Shown: piece by piece, positions 7,953 to 16,468 of the stretch | Position numbering within the stretch: the first letter of the stretch is position 1 | Layout: each line of letters opens with the position of its first letter | DNA from: DATFKA01 sp035268885 | GTDB taxonomy: Bacteria > Bacteroidota > Bacteroidia > Chitinophagales > Saprospiraceae | Assembly: GCA_035268885.1 (NCBI GenBank) | Contig: DATFKA010000098.1 | Location: 1 to 64,000 of the forward strand | Direction: 5' to 3' | Length of the DNA: 64,000 nt | Program-made: the position numbers and the translations under genes | The notes under the pieces: generated by a model | The model's input: the letters and a program-made list of their open reading frames with translations, nothing else | Told to the model about the DNA's origin: nothing | Databases searched by the model: none

Positions 7953-9863
7953 ATGGATAGGAATAATATTATAGGTATAGTTTTAATCTTTGTCTTGTTT
8001 ATCGTTTGGCAAACGGTGACCGCCCCCAGTAAAGAAGAAATTGCCGAGCAACAAAGAGTCCAGGACTCCATTGCCGTGGCCGAGCGGGCTGCCGATAGTC
8101 TGGCACAACTGGCCGATGCCCAGATGCCTGCCGAAAATATTCAGGAGGAAAGTACGGTTGCTCCGGTCATGCCGGATTCCCTGCTTGACCTGCAACTGGC
8201 TCAAACCTACGGTGTTTTTGCGCCGGCGGCCAAAGGCGAAGCCGAAGAGGTGACCATACAGAACAACGAATCGATTGTAACCTTCTCCTCTAAGGGCGGG
8301 AATATCAAGTCTATCGAATTAAAACATCACTTTAAAGTGGTCAAAGAGGAAGAGACAAAGGAGGATAACAAAGTTCCCTTAAAACTACTGGCGGACGAAA
8401 AGAATAAGTTTACTTATTTTTTCCCGATTGCCAACCTTCCGGCCGGTGGGGTATCTTCCGGGGATCTGTACTACGAAGTGTCCAAGCCTAACGATCGTAC
8501 GGTCGTTTTTACGGCTAGTGCCGGTTCTGGACGTTATTTCCAGCAGACTTATCACCTCGAAGAAGAGGGCTTTCTGATGGATTACGATGTCGAGATGCAA
8601 GGGCTCAATAATTTGCTCTCCGCCGAAGATGAAATTGAATTAACCTGGTTGAATTACCTGGATAAAATTGAAAAGAATACCAGAATTGAAAAAATCAATT
8701 CTACATTATACTATAAAGAGATCAACAGTGGTCATCCCGACCATTGCAAATTCAATGGGAATGACACGGAAAGCACCAAGGGAAATCCGGTGAAATGGGT
8801 CGCCAATTCTAACCAGTTCTTCACGTCCTCCCTAATTGCCGAGAGCCAATTTGCACGGGCAGAAATGGAATCCCAGACGCTCGATGAAGACAAGTCGGAC
8901 CTGAAGCGCATGGAGTCAAAGATCTATTTGCCTTTTGATCGCAGCCAATCGTCCACTACCTACGAAATGGAAATTTACGCCGGCCCGAATGAGTTTAAGC
9001 GACTCTATGGGATGGGGCACAGTATGGAAGATGTGATTCCCTATGGATGGAATATCTTTGGTACGATTAACCGCTGGGTAGTACGTCCGATTTTTGCCTG
9101 GCTATCAACTTTTATTGGCAGCAAAGGAATTGTCATCCTTATCCTTACCCTGATTATTAAGCTGGCCCTGTTCCCTTTAACCTACCGAATGCTGTATTCA
9201 CAGTCAAAAATGCAGGCACTAAAGCCAGAAATTCAAAAGCTTAAGGAACGCTTTAAGGACGATTCCCAAAAGATTCAGATGGAGACGATGAAGCTCTATC
9301 GGGAGTTCGGAGCCAATCCCCTGGGAAGCTGTCTGCCGATGGTGCTACAATTACCTATTTGGTTTGCACTATACCGCTTCTTCCCGGCGGCGATCGATTT
9401 CCGACAAGAGGGTTTCCTTTGGGCAAATGACTTGTCCTCTTATGATGAGTTTATTCAGTTGCCCTTTGAGATTCCTTTAGGCTTCGGTTCACATATTTCT
9501 CTGTTTACGGTACTTTGGGCCGTTACCACACTGCTGTATACTTATTATAATAGCCGACACATGGATTATTCTGCGCAGCCGGCTATGAAGTATATGCAAT
9601 ATCTGATGCCGGTCTTCTTCCTTGGCTTTTTCAATAGCTACGCCAGTGGGCTAACGGCTTATTTATTCTTCTCGAATACCATTAATATCGTTCAGACCTT
9701 GGTTACTAAGAACTATATTATTGATCAGGATAAGGTGAAGGCAGAGATGGAAGCGCACCGCAAGAAACCCAAGAAGAAGGGCGGATTCCAGGAACGCTTG
9801 CAAAAAGCCCTGGATGAGCAGCGCAAAGTACAAGAGCAGCAGAAGAAAGGTAAGAAAAAATAA
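7953..9863 (+). CDS. yidC: Membrane protein insertase YidC
   Basis: The insertase that integrates and folds inner-membrane proteins alone or with SecYEG. I start it at ATG 7953 (MDRNNIIGIVLIFVLFIVWQ), because YidC begins directly with its first transmembrane helix and the promoter box at 7870-7877 lies inside the longer open frame; this gives 636 aa. Helix 1 (residues 5-22) is followed by the large periplasmic P1 domain (about 60-370) and the conserved 60KD_IMP core of helices 2-6 (about 380-590), including FPLTYRMLYSQSKMQALKP and GSCLPMVLQLPIWFALYRF. The tail is very Lys-rich (KKPKKKGG...QKKGKKK), as is usual for ribosome contact. A strong terminator follows at 9878-9913. Confidence 0.96.
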   Translation: MDRNNIIGIVLIFVLFIVWQTVTAPSKEEIAEQQRVQDSIAVAERAADSLAQLADAQMPAENIQEESTVAPVMPDSLLDLQLAQTYGVFAPAAKGEAEEVTIQNNESIVTFSSKGGNIKSIELKHHFKVVKEEETKEDNKVPLKLLADEKNKFTYFFPIANLPAGGVSSGDLYYEVSKPNDRTVVFTASAGSGRYFQQTYHLEEEGFLMDYDVEMQGLNNLLSAEDEIELTWLNYLDKIEKNTRIEKINSTLYYKEINSGHPDHCKFNGNDTESTKGNPVKWVANSNQFFTSSLIAESQFARAEMESQTLDEDKSDLKRMESKIYLPFDRSQSSTTYEMEIYAGPNEFKRLYGMGHSMEDVIPYGWNIFGTINRWVVRPIFAWLSTFIGSKGIVILILTLIIKLALFPLTYRMLYSQSKMQALKPEIQKLKERFKDDSQKIQMETMKLYREFGANPLGSCLPMVLQLPIWFALYRFFPAAIDFRQEGFLWANDLSSYDEFIQLPFEIPLGFGSHISLFTVLWAVTTLLYTYYNSRHMDYSAQPAMKYMQYLMPVFFLGFFNSYASGLTAYLFFSNTINIVQTLVTKNYIIDQDKVKAEMEAHRKKPKKKGGFQERLQKALDEQRKVQEQQKKGKKK

Positions 9864-9877
9864 AAAAGATGCTTTAT

Positions 9878-9913
9878 AAAAAAATCCTTCCAGTTCACCG
9901 GAAGGATTTTTTT
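9878..9913. terminator. Bidirectional terminator between yidC and the phosphoribosyltransferase
   Basis: A run of seven A (9878-9884) and TCCTTCC (9885-9891) pair with GGAAGGA (9900-9906) and seven T (9907-9913). This is a textbook two-way terminator between convergent genes, ending 4 nt before the neighbouring stop codon. Confidence 0.9.
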
Positions 9914-9916
9914 ATT

Positions 9917-10411
9917 TTAGCTCAGACTGACTTCCATTTCTTCCGCATCTAATAAGCGTACTTTTATATTTTCTTTCAGGGTAGTAGCCAGTTCCATGCC
10001 CACGTAATCAACCTTAATGGGAAAGGATTTGTGAGTGCGATTGACCAGTACGGCTGTTTCCAGTTTCCTGGGCAACACTTCCATGACTGGCAGGCAGGCG
10101 TAGAATAGGGTACGCCCCGAGTTGGCAACATCATCAATGAGCAAGACCGTTTTTCCGGCCAGACTGCTGGTAGGGATATCTAGCTTCACGGGCGAGGCTA
10201 GTGGCTGGGCCGGGTTAATGGTAATGTGGGCCAGGTCAAAACGAATATCGGATATCGACTTCAGACGCTGAAGTAACAACTCCGCGAATTTCATGCCCGT
10301 ATTATTAATGCCGATCAGCGTCATTTGCTCTTCCTGGTAATTATTTTCCAGAATTTCAATGGCCAGTCGCTTGGTCTTTTGCTGTATTTGGGTATGGTTG
10401 AGTATTTGCAT
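9917..10411 (-). CDS. Phosphoribosyltransferase, PyrR-like
   Basis: I start at ATG 10411 (MQILNHTQIQQKTKRLAIEI); the longer open frame adds a Phe/Cys-rich stretch untypical of the family. The 164-aa type I PRTase has the PRPP-binding loop VLLIDDVANSGRT (residues 89-101) and a flexible loop region before it. The closest pattern is PyrR or Bacteroidota phosphoribosyltransferases of about 165 aa. PyrR proteins bind pyrB-leader RNA or have uracil PRTase activity, but no pyrimidine gene lies nearby, so the substrate stays open. It is divergent from the Fe-S oxidoreductase across 185 bp. Confidence 0.8.
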   Translation of the reverse strand: MQILNHTQIQQKTKRLAIEILENNYQEEQMTLIGINNTGMKFAELLLQRLKSISDIRFDLAHITINPAQPLASPVKLDIPTSSLAGKTVLLIDDVANSGRTLFYACLPVMEVLPRKLETAVLVNRTHKSFPIKVDYVGMELATTLKENIKVRLLDAEEMEVSLS

Positions 10412-10567
10412 AGGCTTGGTGGTGGTTTGCTTTCCAGCAAAAGTAGCGAAAGTAGCGAAACAAGTGCAAGAAATTTTTATCTCTAGACTTAGTTTCGGTA
10501 GAATGTTTGACAAAATCCTTACCTTTCCCAGTGCTGATATTTGGTGATCAAGCGAATTTATGCTTAA

Positions 10568-10587
10568 TTTAGCGAAAATTCGCTAAA
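10568..10587. promoter_or_regulatory. Perfect palindrome just before the Fe-S oxidoreductase start
   Basis: TTTAGCGAA (10568-10576), an AA spacer, then TTCGCTAAA (10579-10587), ending 9 nt before the ATG at 10597. A related half site repeats directly at about 10445-10460 (AGTAGCGAAAGTAGCGAAA). It could be a repressor operator or an RNA hairpin that masks the ribosome site. Confidence 0.55.
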
Positions 10588-10596
10588 AGTGTTTTT

Positions 10597-11925
10597 ATGC
10601 AACAAATAATCTTTGCTATTGTCGCTTCTTTAGCCCTGGGATATGCCTTTTGGCAATTTATGGAGATTCGAAAGAAAATCCTGCTGGGTAAAGAAGAAGA
10701 GGTTTCGGGAGATACCGACCAACGCTGGCGTAATGTGTTGTTGATTGCCTTCGGGCAGAAAAAGATGTTCAAACGCTGGATACCAGCGGTTTTACACTTC
10801 TTCATTTACGCTGCCTTCCTTTTGACGCAAGTCGAATTGATTGAGATTTTCATTGACGGACTTTCCGGCAAGCACCGCTTTTTTTATTCTTCTCTGGGGG
10901 GGTTCTACACCTTTGTGATCAATTTTATTGAGATACTTTCGGTATTAGCCCTGGTAGGGACGATTATTTTTCTGATTCGCCGGAATGTTATCAATACGCC
11001 ACGCTTGCATAAACCCGAGATGAAGGGTTGGCCGGCCCGGGATGGTAATATCATTCTAATTCTGGAAGTATTTCTGATCTTTTTCATCTTTTTGATGAAT
11101 AGTGCAGACATGGCCCTCCACGATAATGAGTACGGTTTTGTGGTAAGCCAGTATTTATCTCCCATTTGGGCAGGTACGGCCGACGATACCTTACACCTGA
11201 TGGAGCGTATTGGCTGGTGGGGGCATATTTTAGTAGTTTTTGCTTTTCTGAATTACCTGCCTGTCTCAAAGCATCTACATATCATATTGGCTTTTCCAAA
11301 TACCTACTACGCCAGCTTAAAGCCCCGCGGAGAAATGGAAAATATGCCGGAGATTATGAATGAGGTGAAGTCTATGATGGGCTTAACCGAAGCTGGGGCA
11401 GAAGAGATGGATATGGACGCCGAGCTACCCGAATTTGGTGCGAACGATATCACCGGGCTTTCCTGGAAAAACATTATGGATGCCTATAGTTGTACGGAGT
11501 GTGGTCGCTGCACGGCGGTTTGTCCGGCAAATATCACGGGTAAAAAGCTTTCTCCCCGAAAGATACTCATGGATGTACGCGATCGGACGGATGAGGTTTA
11601 CGCCAAATTAAAATCGGGCGATAAAGAGCTGGCAGCCGATCCCGAAAAGCCATTAACCAAGGATAATTTTGAAGACGGTAAAAGCTTATTTGATTATATC
11701 ACCCGGGAAGAAATTCACGCTTGCACGACCTGTAATGCCTGTGTAGAAGCCTGTCCGGTATTGATTAACCCCTTGGATCCGATTTTAAAATTACGTCGCT
11801 ACGAAATCCTGACGGAGTCGGCTGGTCCGTCCGATTGGCTGCCGATGTTCAATAGTATGGAGAACAGTGGTGCCGTTTGGAGTATGCCCAATGAGCGCGC
11901 CGATTGGATCAAGGACATTAATTAA
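10597..11925 (+). CDS. Membrane-anchored 4Fe-4S oxidoreductase subunit
   Basis: The 442-aa protein begins with about six transmembrane helices resembling the nitrate-reductase gamma/DUF3483-type anchor (residues 1-250). A soluble ferredoxin-like domain follows, with two 4Fe-4S motifs: CTECGRCTAVCP (starting at Cys299) and CTTCNACVEACP (starting at Cys376). This layout matches (Fe-S)-binding proteins related to heterodisulfide-reductase HdrC/HdrD and GlpC. It probably passes electrons between a quinone pool and the CCG-domain partner encoded 50 nt downstream. The physiological donor and acceptor are unknown. Confidence 0.87.
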   Translation: MQQIIFAIVASLALGYAFWQFMEIRKKILLGKEEEVSGDTDQRWRNVLLIAFGQKKMFKRWIPAVLHFFIYAAFLLTQVELIEIFIDGLSGKHRFFYSSLGGFYTFVINFIEILSVLALVGTIIFLIRRNVINTPRLHKPEMKGWPARDGNIILILEVFLIFFIFLMNSADMALHDNEYGFVVSQYLSPIWAGTADDTLHLMERIGWWGHILVVFAFLNYLPVSKHLHIILAFPNTYYASLKPRGEMENMPEIMNEVKSMMGLTEAGAEEMDMDAELPEFGANDITGLSWKNIMDAYSCTECGRCTAVCPANITGKKLSPRKILMDVRDRTDEVYAKLKSGDKELAADPEKPLTKDNFEDGKSLFDYITREEIHACTTCNACVEACPVLINPLDPILKLRRYEILTESAGPSDWLPMFNSMENSGAVWSMPNERADWIKDIN

Positions 11926-11975
11926 TCACAGACCCTGATGATCGTTCATAAGCAAAGTCGAAAATAAACGTAAAC

Positions 11976-12773
11976 ATGTCAGAACAAAAGAAAAATATAA
12001 AAGTACCCATTATGGCAGATCTGGCTGCCGAAGGCAAGACGCCGGAGATACTGTTTTGGGTAGGCTGCGCCGGAAGCTTTGATGCCCGCGCACAGAAAGT
12101 TACCGCCGCTTTTGTAGAAATACTAAATGCCGTGGAAATGGATTTTGCCATCCTGGGTAATGAGGAAAGCTGTACCGGTGACCCCGCCCGTCGGGCCGGA
12201 AATGAATTTGTCTTCCAGATGCAGGCCTTGCAGAATATCGAAACCCTCAAAATGTACGAGGTGAAGAAAATCGTCACGGCCTGTCCCCACTGTTTCAATA
12301 CCCTGAAGAATGAGTACCCGGCCCTGGGAGGGCACTACGAGGTCATTCACCATACTCAGTTGCTACAATCGCTAATCGATGAAGGGCGTATTAAAATGAA
12401 GGAAGGAGGTACCTTTAAAGGTAAAAAAATCACTTACCATGACTCTTGCTACATGGGAAGGGTTAATGGTGTATACGAGGCCCCCAGGAAAGTACTGGAA
12501 AGTCTGGATGGACAACTGGTAGAAATGAAGCGCTGCCGATCGAACGGTCTCTGCTGTGGTGCCGGTGGTGCCCAAATGTTTAAAGAGGATGAGCCCGGTG
12601 ATAAACGAGTCAATATTGAGCGCATTGATGAAGCCCTGGAAACGGGTGCTGAGATTATTGCTGCCAACTGTCCCTTCTGCCTAACCATGATGCAGGACGG
12701 TGTGACTGCCAGGGAAAAACAGGAATCAGTAATGGTCTACGATCTCGCCGAACTCATCGTCAATAATATGTAA
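11976..12773 (+). CDS. CCG-domain Fe-S oxidoreductase subunit (HdrB-like)
   Basis: A 265-aa soluble protein with two cysteine-rich CCG domains (DUF224). The first includes GCAGSFDARAQ (about residues 30-40), ESCTGDPARR and ACPHCFNTLK. The second includes HDSCYMGRVNG, GLCCGAGGAQMF and NCPFCLTMM. Such paired domains bind the non-cubane Fe-S centre at the active site of HdrB, GlpC and lactate-utilisation LldE-type proteins. It follows the membrane Fe-S gene by 50 nt, and the two presumably form one complex, a common pair in Bacteroidota. The reaction is not determined by sequence. Confidence 0.88.
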   Translation: MSEQKKNIKVPIMADLAAEGKTPEILFWVGCAGSFDARAQKVTAAFVEILNAVEMDFAILGNEESCTGDPARRAGNEFVFQMQALQNIETLKMYEVKKIVTACPHCFNTLKNEYPALGGHYEVIHHTQLLQSLIDEGRIKMKEGGTFKGKKITYHDSCYMGRVNGVYEAPRKVLESLDGQLVEMKRCRSNGLCCGAGGAQMFKEDEPGDKRVNIERIDEALETGAEIIAANCPFCLTMMQDGVTAREKQESVMVYDLAELIVNNM

Positions 12774-12775
12774 AT

Positions 12776-12815
12776 CACACGACCACACGACCACACGACC
12801 ACATGACCACATGAC
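12776..12815. repeat. Octamer tandem repeat R1 (CACAYGAC x5)
   Basis: Five contiguous 8-nt units: three of CACACGAC then two of CACATGAC. Read on the minus strand and shifted, the unit is GTGGTCAT/GTGGTCGT. The fifth unit contains the ATG at 12811 used by the next gene. Confidence 0.9.
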
Positions 12816-13224
12816 TATGTACACACACCGCTTTCAAAAAAGGGTACGTTACGGAGAGACCGATCAGATGGGATATCTGTACTATGGTAATTATGCGACG
12901 TATTACGAGATTGGTCGGGTAGAAATGCTGCGGTCCCTGGGGCTGACTTATAAATCGATGGAAGAAGAGCAGGGTATTCTTATGCCCGTGATGAGCCTGG
13001 AGATGCGTTTTGTTCGTCCCGGGCGCTACGATGAATTATTAACGATTGAGACGACTTTGCGGGAAATACCCCAAAAAGAAATCGTTTTTCACGTGCGTAT
13101 ATTCAACGAAAAAGATAAATTGGTCAACGGAGGTAGGGTGAAGCTGTGTTTTGTGGATACCCAAACGAACAAAACTGTGGAGGCTCCCGGCTATTTAATT
13201 GACGTTTTAAAACCACATTTTTAA
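12811..13224 (+). CDS. Acyl-CoA thioesterase, YbgC/4HBT family
   Basis: A 137-aa hotdog-fold thioesterase. The opening block VRYGETDQMGYLYYGNYATYYE holds the catalytic aspartate (Asp18 from the ATG at 12811) and the helix-leading EIGRVEML. These enzymes hydrolyse acyl-CoA thioesters in the cytoplasm. ATG 12811 lies inside the octamer repeat, and a second ATG at 12817 directly after the array is an equally good start. It overlaps no gene and is followed 3 nt later by the BrkB gene, probably in the same transcript. Confidence 0.9.
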   Translation: MTMYTHRFQKRVRYGETDQMGYLYYGNYATYYEIGRVEMLRSLGLTYKSMEEEQGILMPVMSLEMRFVRPGRYDELLTIETTLREIPQKEIVFHVRIFNEKDKLVNGGRVKLCFVDTQTNKTVEAPGYLIDVLKPHF

Positions 13225-13226
13225 GG

Positions 13227-14225
13227 GTGAAATTCAATTTTTCAGCGTTTATAAAAAAGTGGAGACAGCGGATAAGCCAGCATCCGTTACGTTACAAATT
13301 GGAACGTTGGGCCAAGGATCATTCCTTGCCTGGCTTTTTCAGTGTGCCCATTTACGATGTGGTGATCTTTGTGCTAAAAGAAATTCGAAGAGATGACTTA
13401 CTCACGCGGGCCAATGCCATTGCCTATAGCTTCTTTTTATCGCTTTTCCCATCACTCATTTCCCTCTTTACACTAGTTCCCGTATTTAAAACCTATTTCC
13501 TGCAGTATTTACCGGAGGGGGAAAGCTTTGATACTTATCTACAGGGCGAAATACAAAAAATAATGCCGGGGGTGGCCGGAGAGCGACTCTTTAATTTTAT
13601 CGAGGATATTACAACTAATCCGCGGGTAGGCCTGCTTTCTGCGGGCTTTTTTCTTTCGGTGTTTTTCTCGTCCAACGGAATGCTGATGTTGATGCGGGGC
13701 TTTAGCAAGGGGTATTCTACCACCTTCAAAAAACGGGGTGGTCTGAAAAAGCGCTTTATTGCCATTGGCCTTACCTTTCAATTGGGTTTGCTACTCATCG
13801 TGACCATCGTACTGATTATATTGGGTAAATATCTGATTGGCTTACTCAGTGATCTGGTTAGCCTTGATCAGGGCTCGGAGTATTTGCTGAATATTTTACG
13901 CTGGCTTCTAGTGGTGGCTATGTTCTACACCGCGATTGCAACCATTTACCGCTTTGGCCCCTCGACCAAGCGAAAATTTAAACTGCTGACGCCCGGAGCG
14001 ACCCTGGCTACCGTCCTTTCGATTGGTGCTTCGGTGGGCTTTTCTGCTTACGTCAATAATTTTAATACCTACAATGAGTTATACGGTTCGATCGGTACCA
14101 TTATCGTCATCATGCTGTGGTTGCAGATTAACTCTATGGTCATTCTGCTAGGGTACGAACTGAATGCTTCCATTGCCGTAAACCGGGATATTCGAGCGAT
14201 GATCACGGAAGAGGAGGAAGAGTAA
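13227..14225 (+). CDS. YihY/BrkB family inner-membrane protein
   Basis: 332 aa with a GTG start two nt after the thioesterase stop. Residues 30-60 are amphipathic, followed by about six transmembrane helices: AIAYSFFLSLFPSLISLF, a second near 135-155 and pairs near 180-205, 225-250 and 265-310. The motif ANAIAYSFFLSLFPS and the closing ELNASIAV match the YihY/virulence factor BrkB family (formerly misnamed RNase BN). Transport or cell-surface roles have been proposed, none settled. The convergent YigZ gene ends 3 nt away. Confidence 0.9.
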   Translation: MKFNFSAFIKKWRQRISQHPLRYKLERWAKDHSLPGFFSVPIYDVVIFVLKEIRRDDLLTRANAIAYSFFLSLFPSLISLFTLVPVFKTYFLQYLPEGESFDTYLQGEIQKIMPGVAGERLFNFIEDITTNPRVGLLSAGFFLSVFFSSNGMLMLMRGFSKGYSTTFKKRGGLKKRFIAIGLTFQLGLLLIVTIVLIILGKYLIGLLSDLVSLDQGSEYLLNILRWLLVVAMFYTAIATIYRFGPSTKRKFKLLTPGATLATVLSIGASVGFSAYVNNFNTYNELYGSIGTIIVIMLWLQINSMVILLGYELNASIAVNRDIRAMITEEEEE

Positions 14226-14228
14226 TTT

Positions 14229-14882
14229 TTACCGGGTGTATAAAAAGTCAATGTCCAGACCCTCAATTTCTTCCAGCTCGGCAACTTCCTGCAAATAGAC
14301 TTCTGCAATCGTCGCCTGCAAGCGCTCCAGGGTAGGAGCTACTTCACTTTTACGTATGGCAACATCCACCTTCCCGATTTCCTGAAAATCCTGGCTCACC
14401 ATTTCCAGTTCTTCCTTTTTGATCGCGTTCATGACATTACTCATCAGTGCATAATCAAAGGTGAGTCGATAGATGTCTTCAATGGTTTTCTCAATAATCT
14501 CAGCTTTCTCCAGCGCAGCGGCGGCGGCAGTTCTATAAGCGTTAATCAAACCCGAAGCCCCCAGTAGAGTGCCACCAAAGTAGCGGACTACGACTACGAG
14601 GGTATTGGTCACCCCAAAGCTGTCTAACTGCCCGAGAATGGGTTTGCCCGCAGTACCGGAGGGTTCACCATCATCGTTGGCCCGGAATTCCAGGTTCCCC
14701 ATTCCCAACCGGTAGGCGTAGCAGTGATGACGCGCTTTGGGATGGATTTTTTTTACTTCTTCCAGGCGATCCTGCCAGTCTTTTTCGGTGAAAACCGGAT
14801 AGGTATAAGCCTCAAATTTACTCCCCCGGTCCTTAAAAAATCCGTAGGTTTCTTCGGCGATCATATGGTAGGTATCCTTCAT
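14229..14882 (-). CDS. YigZ/IMPACT family protein
   Basis: A 217-aa protein with the UPF0029 signature: an N-terminal SKFEAYTYPV, the core DDGEPSGTAGKPIL and VVVVRYFGGTLLGASGLINAYR (about residues 75-125), and a C-terminal ferredoxin-like DUF1949 domain (about 140-200). Eukaryotic IMPACT regulates GCN2; the bacterial proteins have no agreed function. The start at ATG 14882 gives the normal length; a second Met at residue 7 is also possible. It shares a 42-bp gap with the EamA transporter gene on the same strand and lies downstream of it. Confidence 0.9.
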   Translation of the reverse strand: MKDTYHMIAEETYGFFKDRGSKFEAYTYPVFTEKDWQDRLEEVKKIHPKARHHCYAYRLGMGNLEFRANDDGEPSGTAGKPILGQLDSFGVTNTLVVVVRYFGGTLLGASGLINAYRTAAAAALEKAEIIEKTIEDIYRLTFDYALMSNVMNAIKKEELEMVSQDFQEIGKVDVAIRKSEVAPTLERLQATIAEVYLQEVAELEEIEGLDIDFLYTR

Positions 14883-14924
14883 CGATAGATAGTTTGCGTA
14901 GTTCTGCTAGCTTTCGCAAAAAAG

Positions 14925-15797
14925 TCAGGATAAGGCGATCAGGACAATGGAGAGCAGGGCTGCCAGTAAGCCGATCGCGTTGATCTTCCTCAATCTTTCG
15001 CGGAAAACGAAGATAGCAATAATGGTCGACAAGGAAATAATGCTTACGTTATTTACCGGAAAGATAACAGAGCCTTCCCAGCCAATGCCAATGGTTTTAA
15101 GTAAAAAGTAAATGGATCCAAAATTGATAACCCCCAGAAAGGCGCCTGCCAATATTTCCTTTCCACCAAAGACTATTTTTCTGCTTAACAAGCCGAATAG
15201 CAGTATAATATTCCCTATGATACCCGCTATACCGAAGATGAGAGCTATGAATCCCAGGTCAGCTCCATTGCTCGTCATTTTTTCAATCCGGAAGAAAATG
15301 ATTTCGATTAGTGCACTGGATAGTAGGGTATAAGCGGGAAATAAATAAAGATACCATTTGCGGGGACGAATTAGACCGTCTTTTTTCCGATTGGGGAAAT
15401 TAATGAATAAAATGGCTAAGATCGCCAGCGAGATACCTATTATTTTTAAAGTATTGACGCGCTCATCAAAAAACAGAATCGTATAAATGACGGTGAGTAC
15501 CAGCGACATTTTTTGCATCACAGCGGCTACGGTAACGCTAAAGAACTGTACCGTCATGGCCGTAATATTAAAGCCGGTGATAAAGACTACTCCTAAAAAC
15601 AGCGCGTAGGGGAACCAGGGCTGATCGATATCGCTGACTTGTAGGGGAAAAGCCCCCTCCACGGCCCAGGCACAAAGTACACAGACCAGATAATTCAGAC
15701 AAATGGTTGGAAATACTTTAATCTGCCAAACACCCAATGATTTAAAGAGTAGCACGATGGCCGTCGAGCACAAAATAGATAATAAGAGGAAAGTCAT
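14925..15797 (-). CDS. EamA/DMT family transporter
   Basis: I start at ATG 15797 (MTFLLLSILCSTAIVLLFKS), because the longer frame runs back over the promoter region and into the divergent gene. The 290-aa protein has about ten hydrophobic helices in two EamA halves. The first is near residues 1-140 (FFSVTVAAVMQKMSLVLTVIYTILFFDE) and the second near 150-290 (VSIISLSTIIAIFVFRERL). Both halves have the characteristic Glu/Arg after the last helix. Substrates in this drug/metabolite superfamily vary and cannot be named here. Confidence 0.85.
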   Translation of the reverse strand: MTFLLLSILCSTAIVLLFKSLGVWQIKVFPTICLNYLVCVLCAWAVEGAFPLQVSDIDQPWFPYALFLGVVFITGFNITAMTVQFFSVTVAAVMQKMSLVLTVIYTILFFDERVNTLKIIGISLAILAILFINFPNRKKDGLIRPRKWYLYLFPAYTLLSSALIEIIFFRIEKMTSNGADLGFIALIFGIAGIIGNIILLFGLLSRKIVFGGKEILAGAFLGVINFGSIYFLLKTIGIGWEGSVIFPVNNVSIISLSTIIAIFVFRERLRKINAIGLLAALLSIVLIALS

Positions 15798-15886
15798 CTT
15801 TATCTGATTTGGGTTGTTATGAATACATTCGGCATAATTAACGAGCTGTTTGCAAAGATGGTTAATTAGAATCGAATAAGATGTTC

Positions 15887-15894
15887 TATATTTG
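15887..15894 (+). promoter_or_regulatory. -7 promoter box for the DUF1599 gene
   Basis: TATATTTG is an exact match to the Bacteroidota TAnnTTTG box, ending 16 nt before the GTG at 15911. No clear TTG lies at the expected upstream distance. On the other strand, CATCTTTG (15852-15859) could serve the transporter. Confidence 0.5.
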
Positions 15895-15910
15895 CAAAAA
15901 ATAAAATGCC

Positions 15911-16465
15911 GTGGAACGTACGCTACAACAATACGACGCTGCTCTTGGAAAATGCAGAGACATCTTCCTGAAAAAAACACAGGACTACGGTACGGCCTGG
16001 CGTATTTTGCGACCTTCCTCCCTCACGGATCAGTTATTGATTAAAGCCAAACGTATCCGGACGATTGAAGAACTAAAATCTCAAAAAATAGAAGATTCGA
16101 TTAGTTCTGAGTACATTGGCATCGTTAATTACAGCCTGATGGCACTCATTCAGCTCGATCTGGAGCCGGAAGTGGAATTGGAGCTGAAACCGGAGAAAGC
16201 GCTGAAGCTTTACAACGAGCGAGCTCAGGCGGTTCGGAAACTAATGATCCAGAAAAACCACGACTACGGAGAAGTCTGGCGGGAAATGCGGCTCAGTTCC
16301 ATGACGGACCTGATATTAATGAAATTACTGCGCGTCAAGCAAATTGAAGATCAGGATGGTAAAACCCTGATTTCTGAAGGGCTCGACGCCAACTATATGG
16401 ATATGATCAATTACGCCCTGTTTGCCTTAATTAAGATTGGCGAGCAGGAGGAAATAAATACTTAG
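15911..16465 (+). CDS. DUF1599 protein with two tandem repeats
   Basis: 184 aa starting at GTG 15911. Two copies of one module are visible: KKTQDYGTAWRILRPSSLTDQ to YIGIVNYSLMALIQL (about residues 20-85) and QKNHDYGEVWREMRLSSMTD to YMDMINYALFALIKI (about 113-180). This is the DUF1599 pattern, distantly related to nucleotide-modification (Nmad1-like) and MazG-like helical folds. The DYG, WR and NY residues recur in both copies. It is followed 3 nt later by a BT_3928 family gene, a pairing conserved in Bacteroidota. The biochemical role is unknown. Confidence 0.85.
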   Translation: MERTLQQYDAALGKCRDIFLKKTQDYGTAWRILRPSSLTDQLLIKAKRIRTIEELKSQKIEDSISSEYIGIVNYSLMALIQLDLEPEVELELKPEKALKLYNERAQAVRKLMIQKNHDYGEVWREMRLSSMTDLILMKLLRVKQIEDQDGKTLISEGLDANYMDMINYALFALIKIGEQEEINT

Positions 16466-16468
16466 ATT

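Noticed and set aside
10412..10513. N-terminal extension of the phosphoribosyltransferase
   Set aside because: The extension is Phe/Cys/Thr-rich and not typical of the family; ATG 10411 gives the usual length.
10505..10530. TTGACA near 10510 as a sigma-70 -35 box
   Set aside because: No matching -10 at proper spacing; Bacteroidota promoters differ from that consensus.
15798..15980. Extension of the EamA transporter into the DUF1599 gene
   Set aside because: It would overlap the coding and promoter region of the divergent gene.
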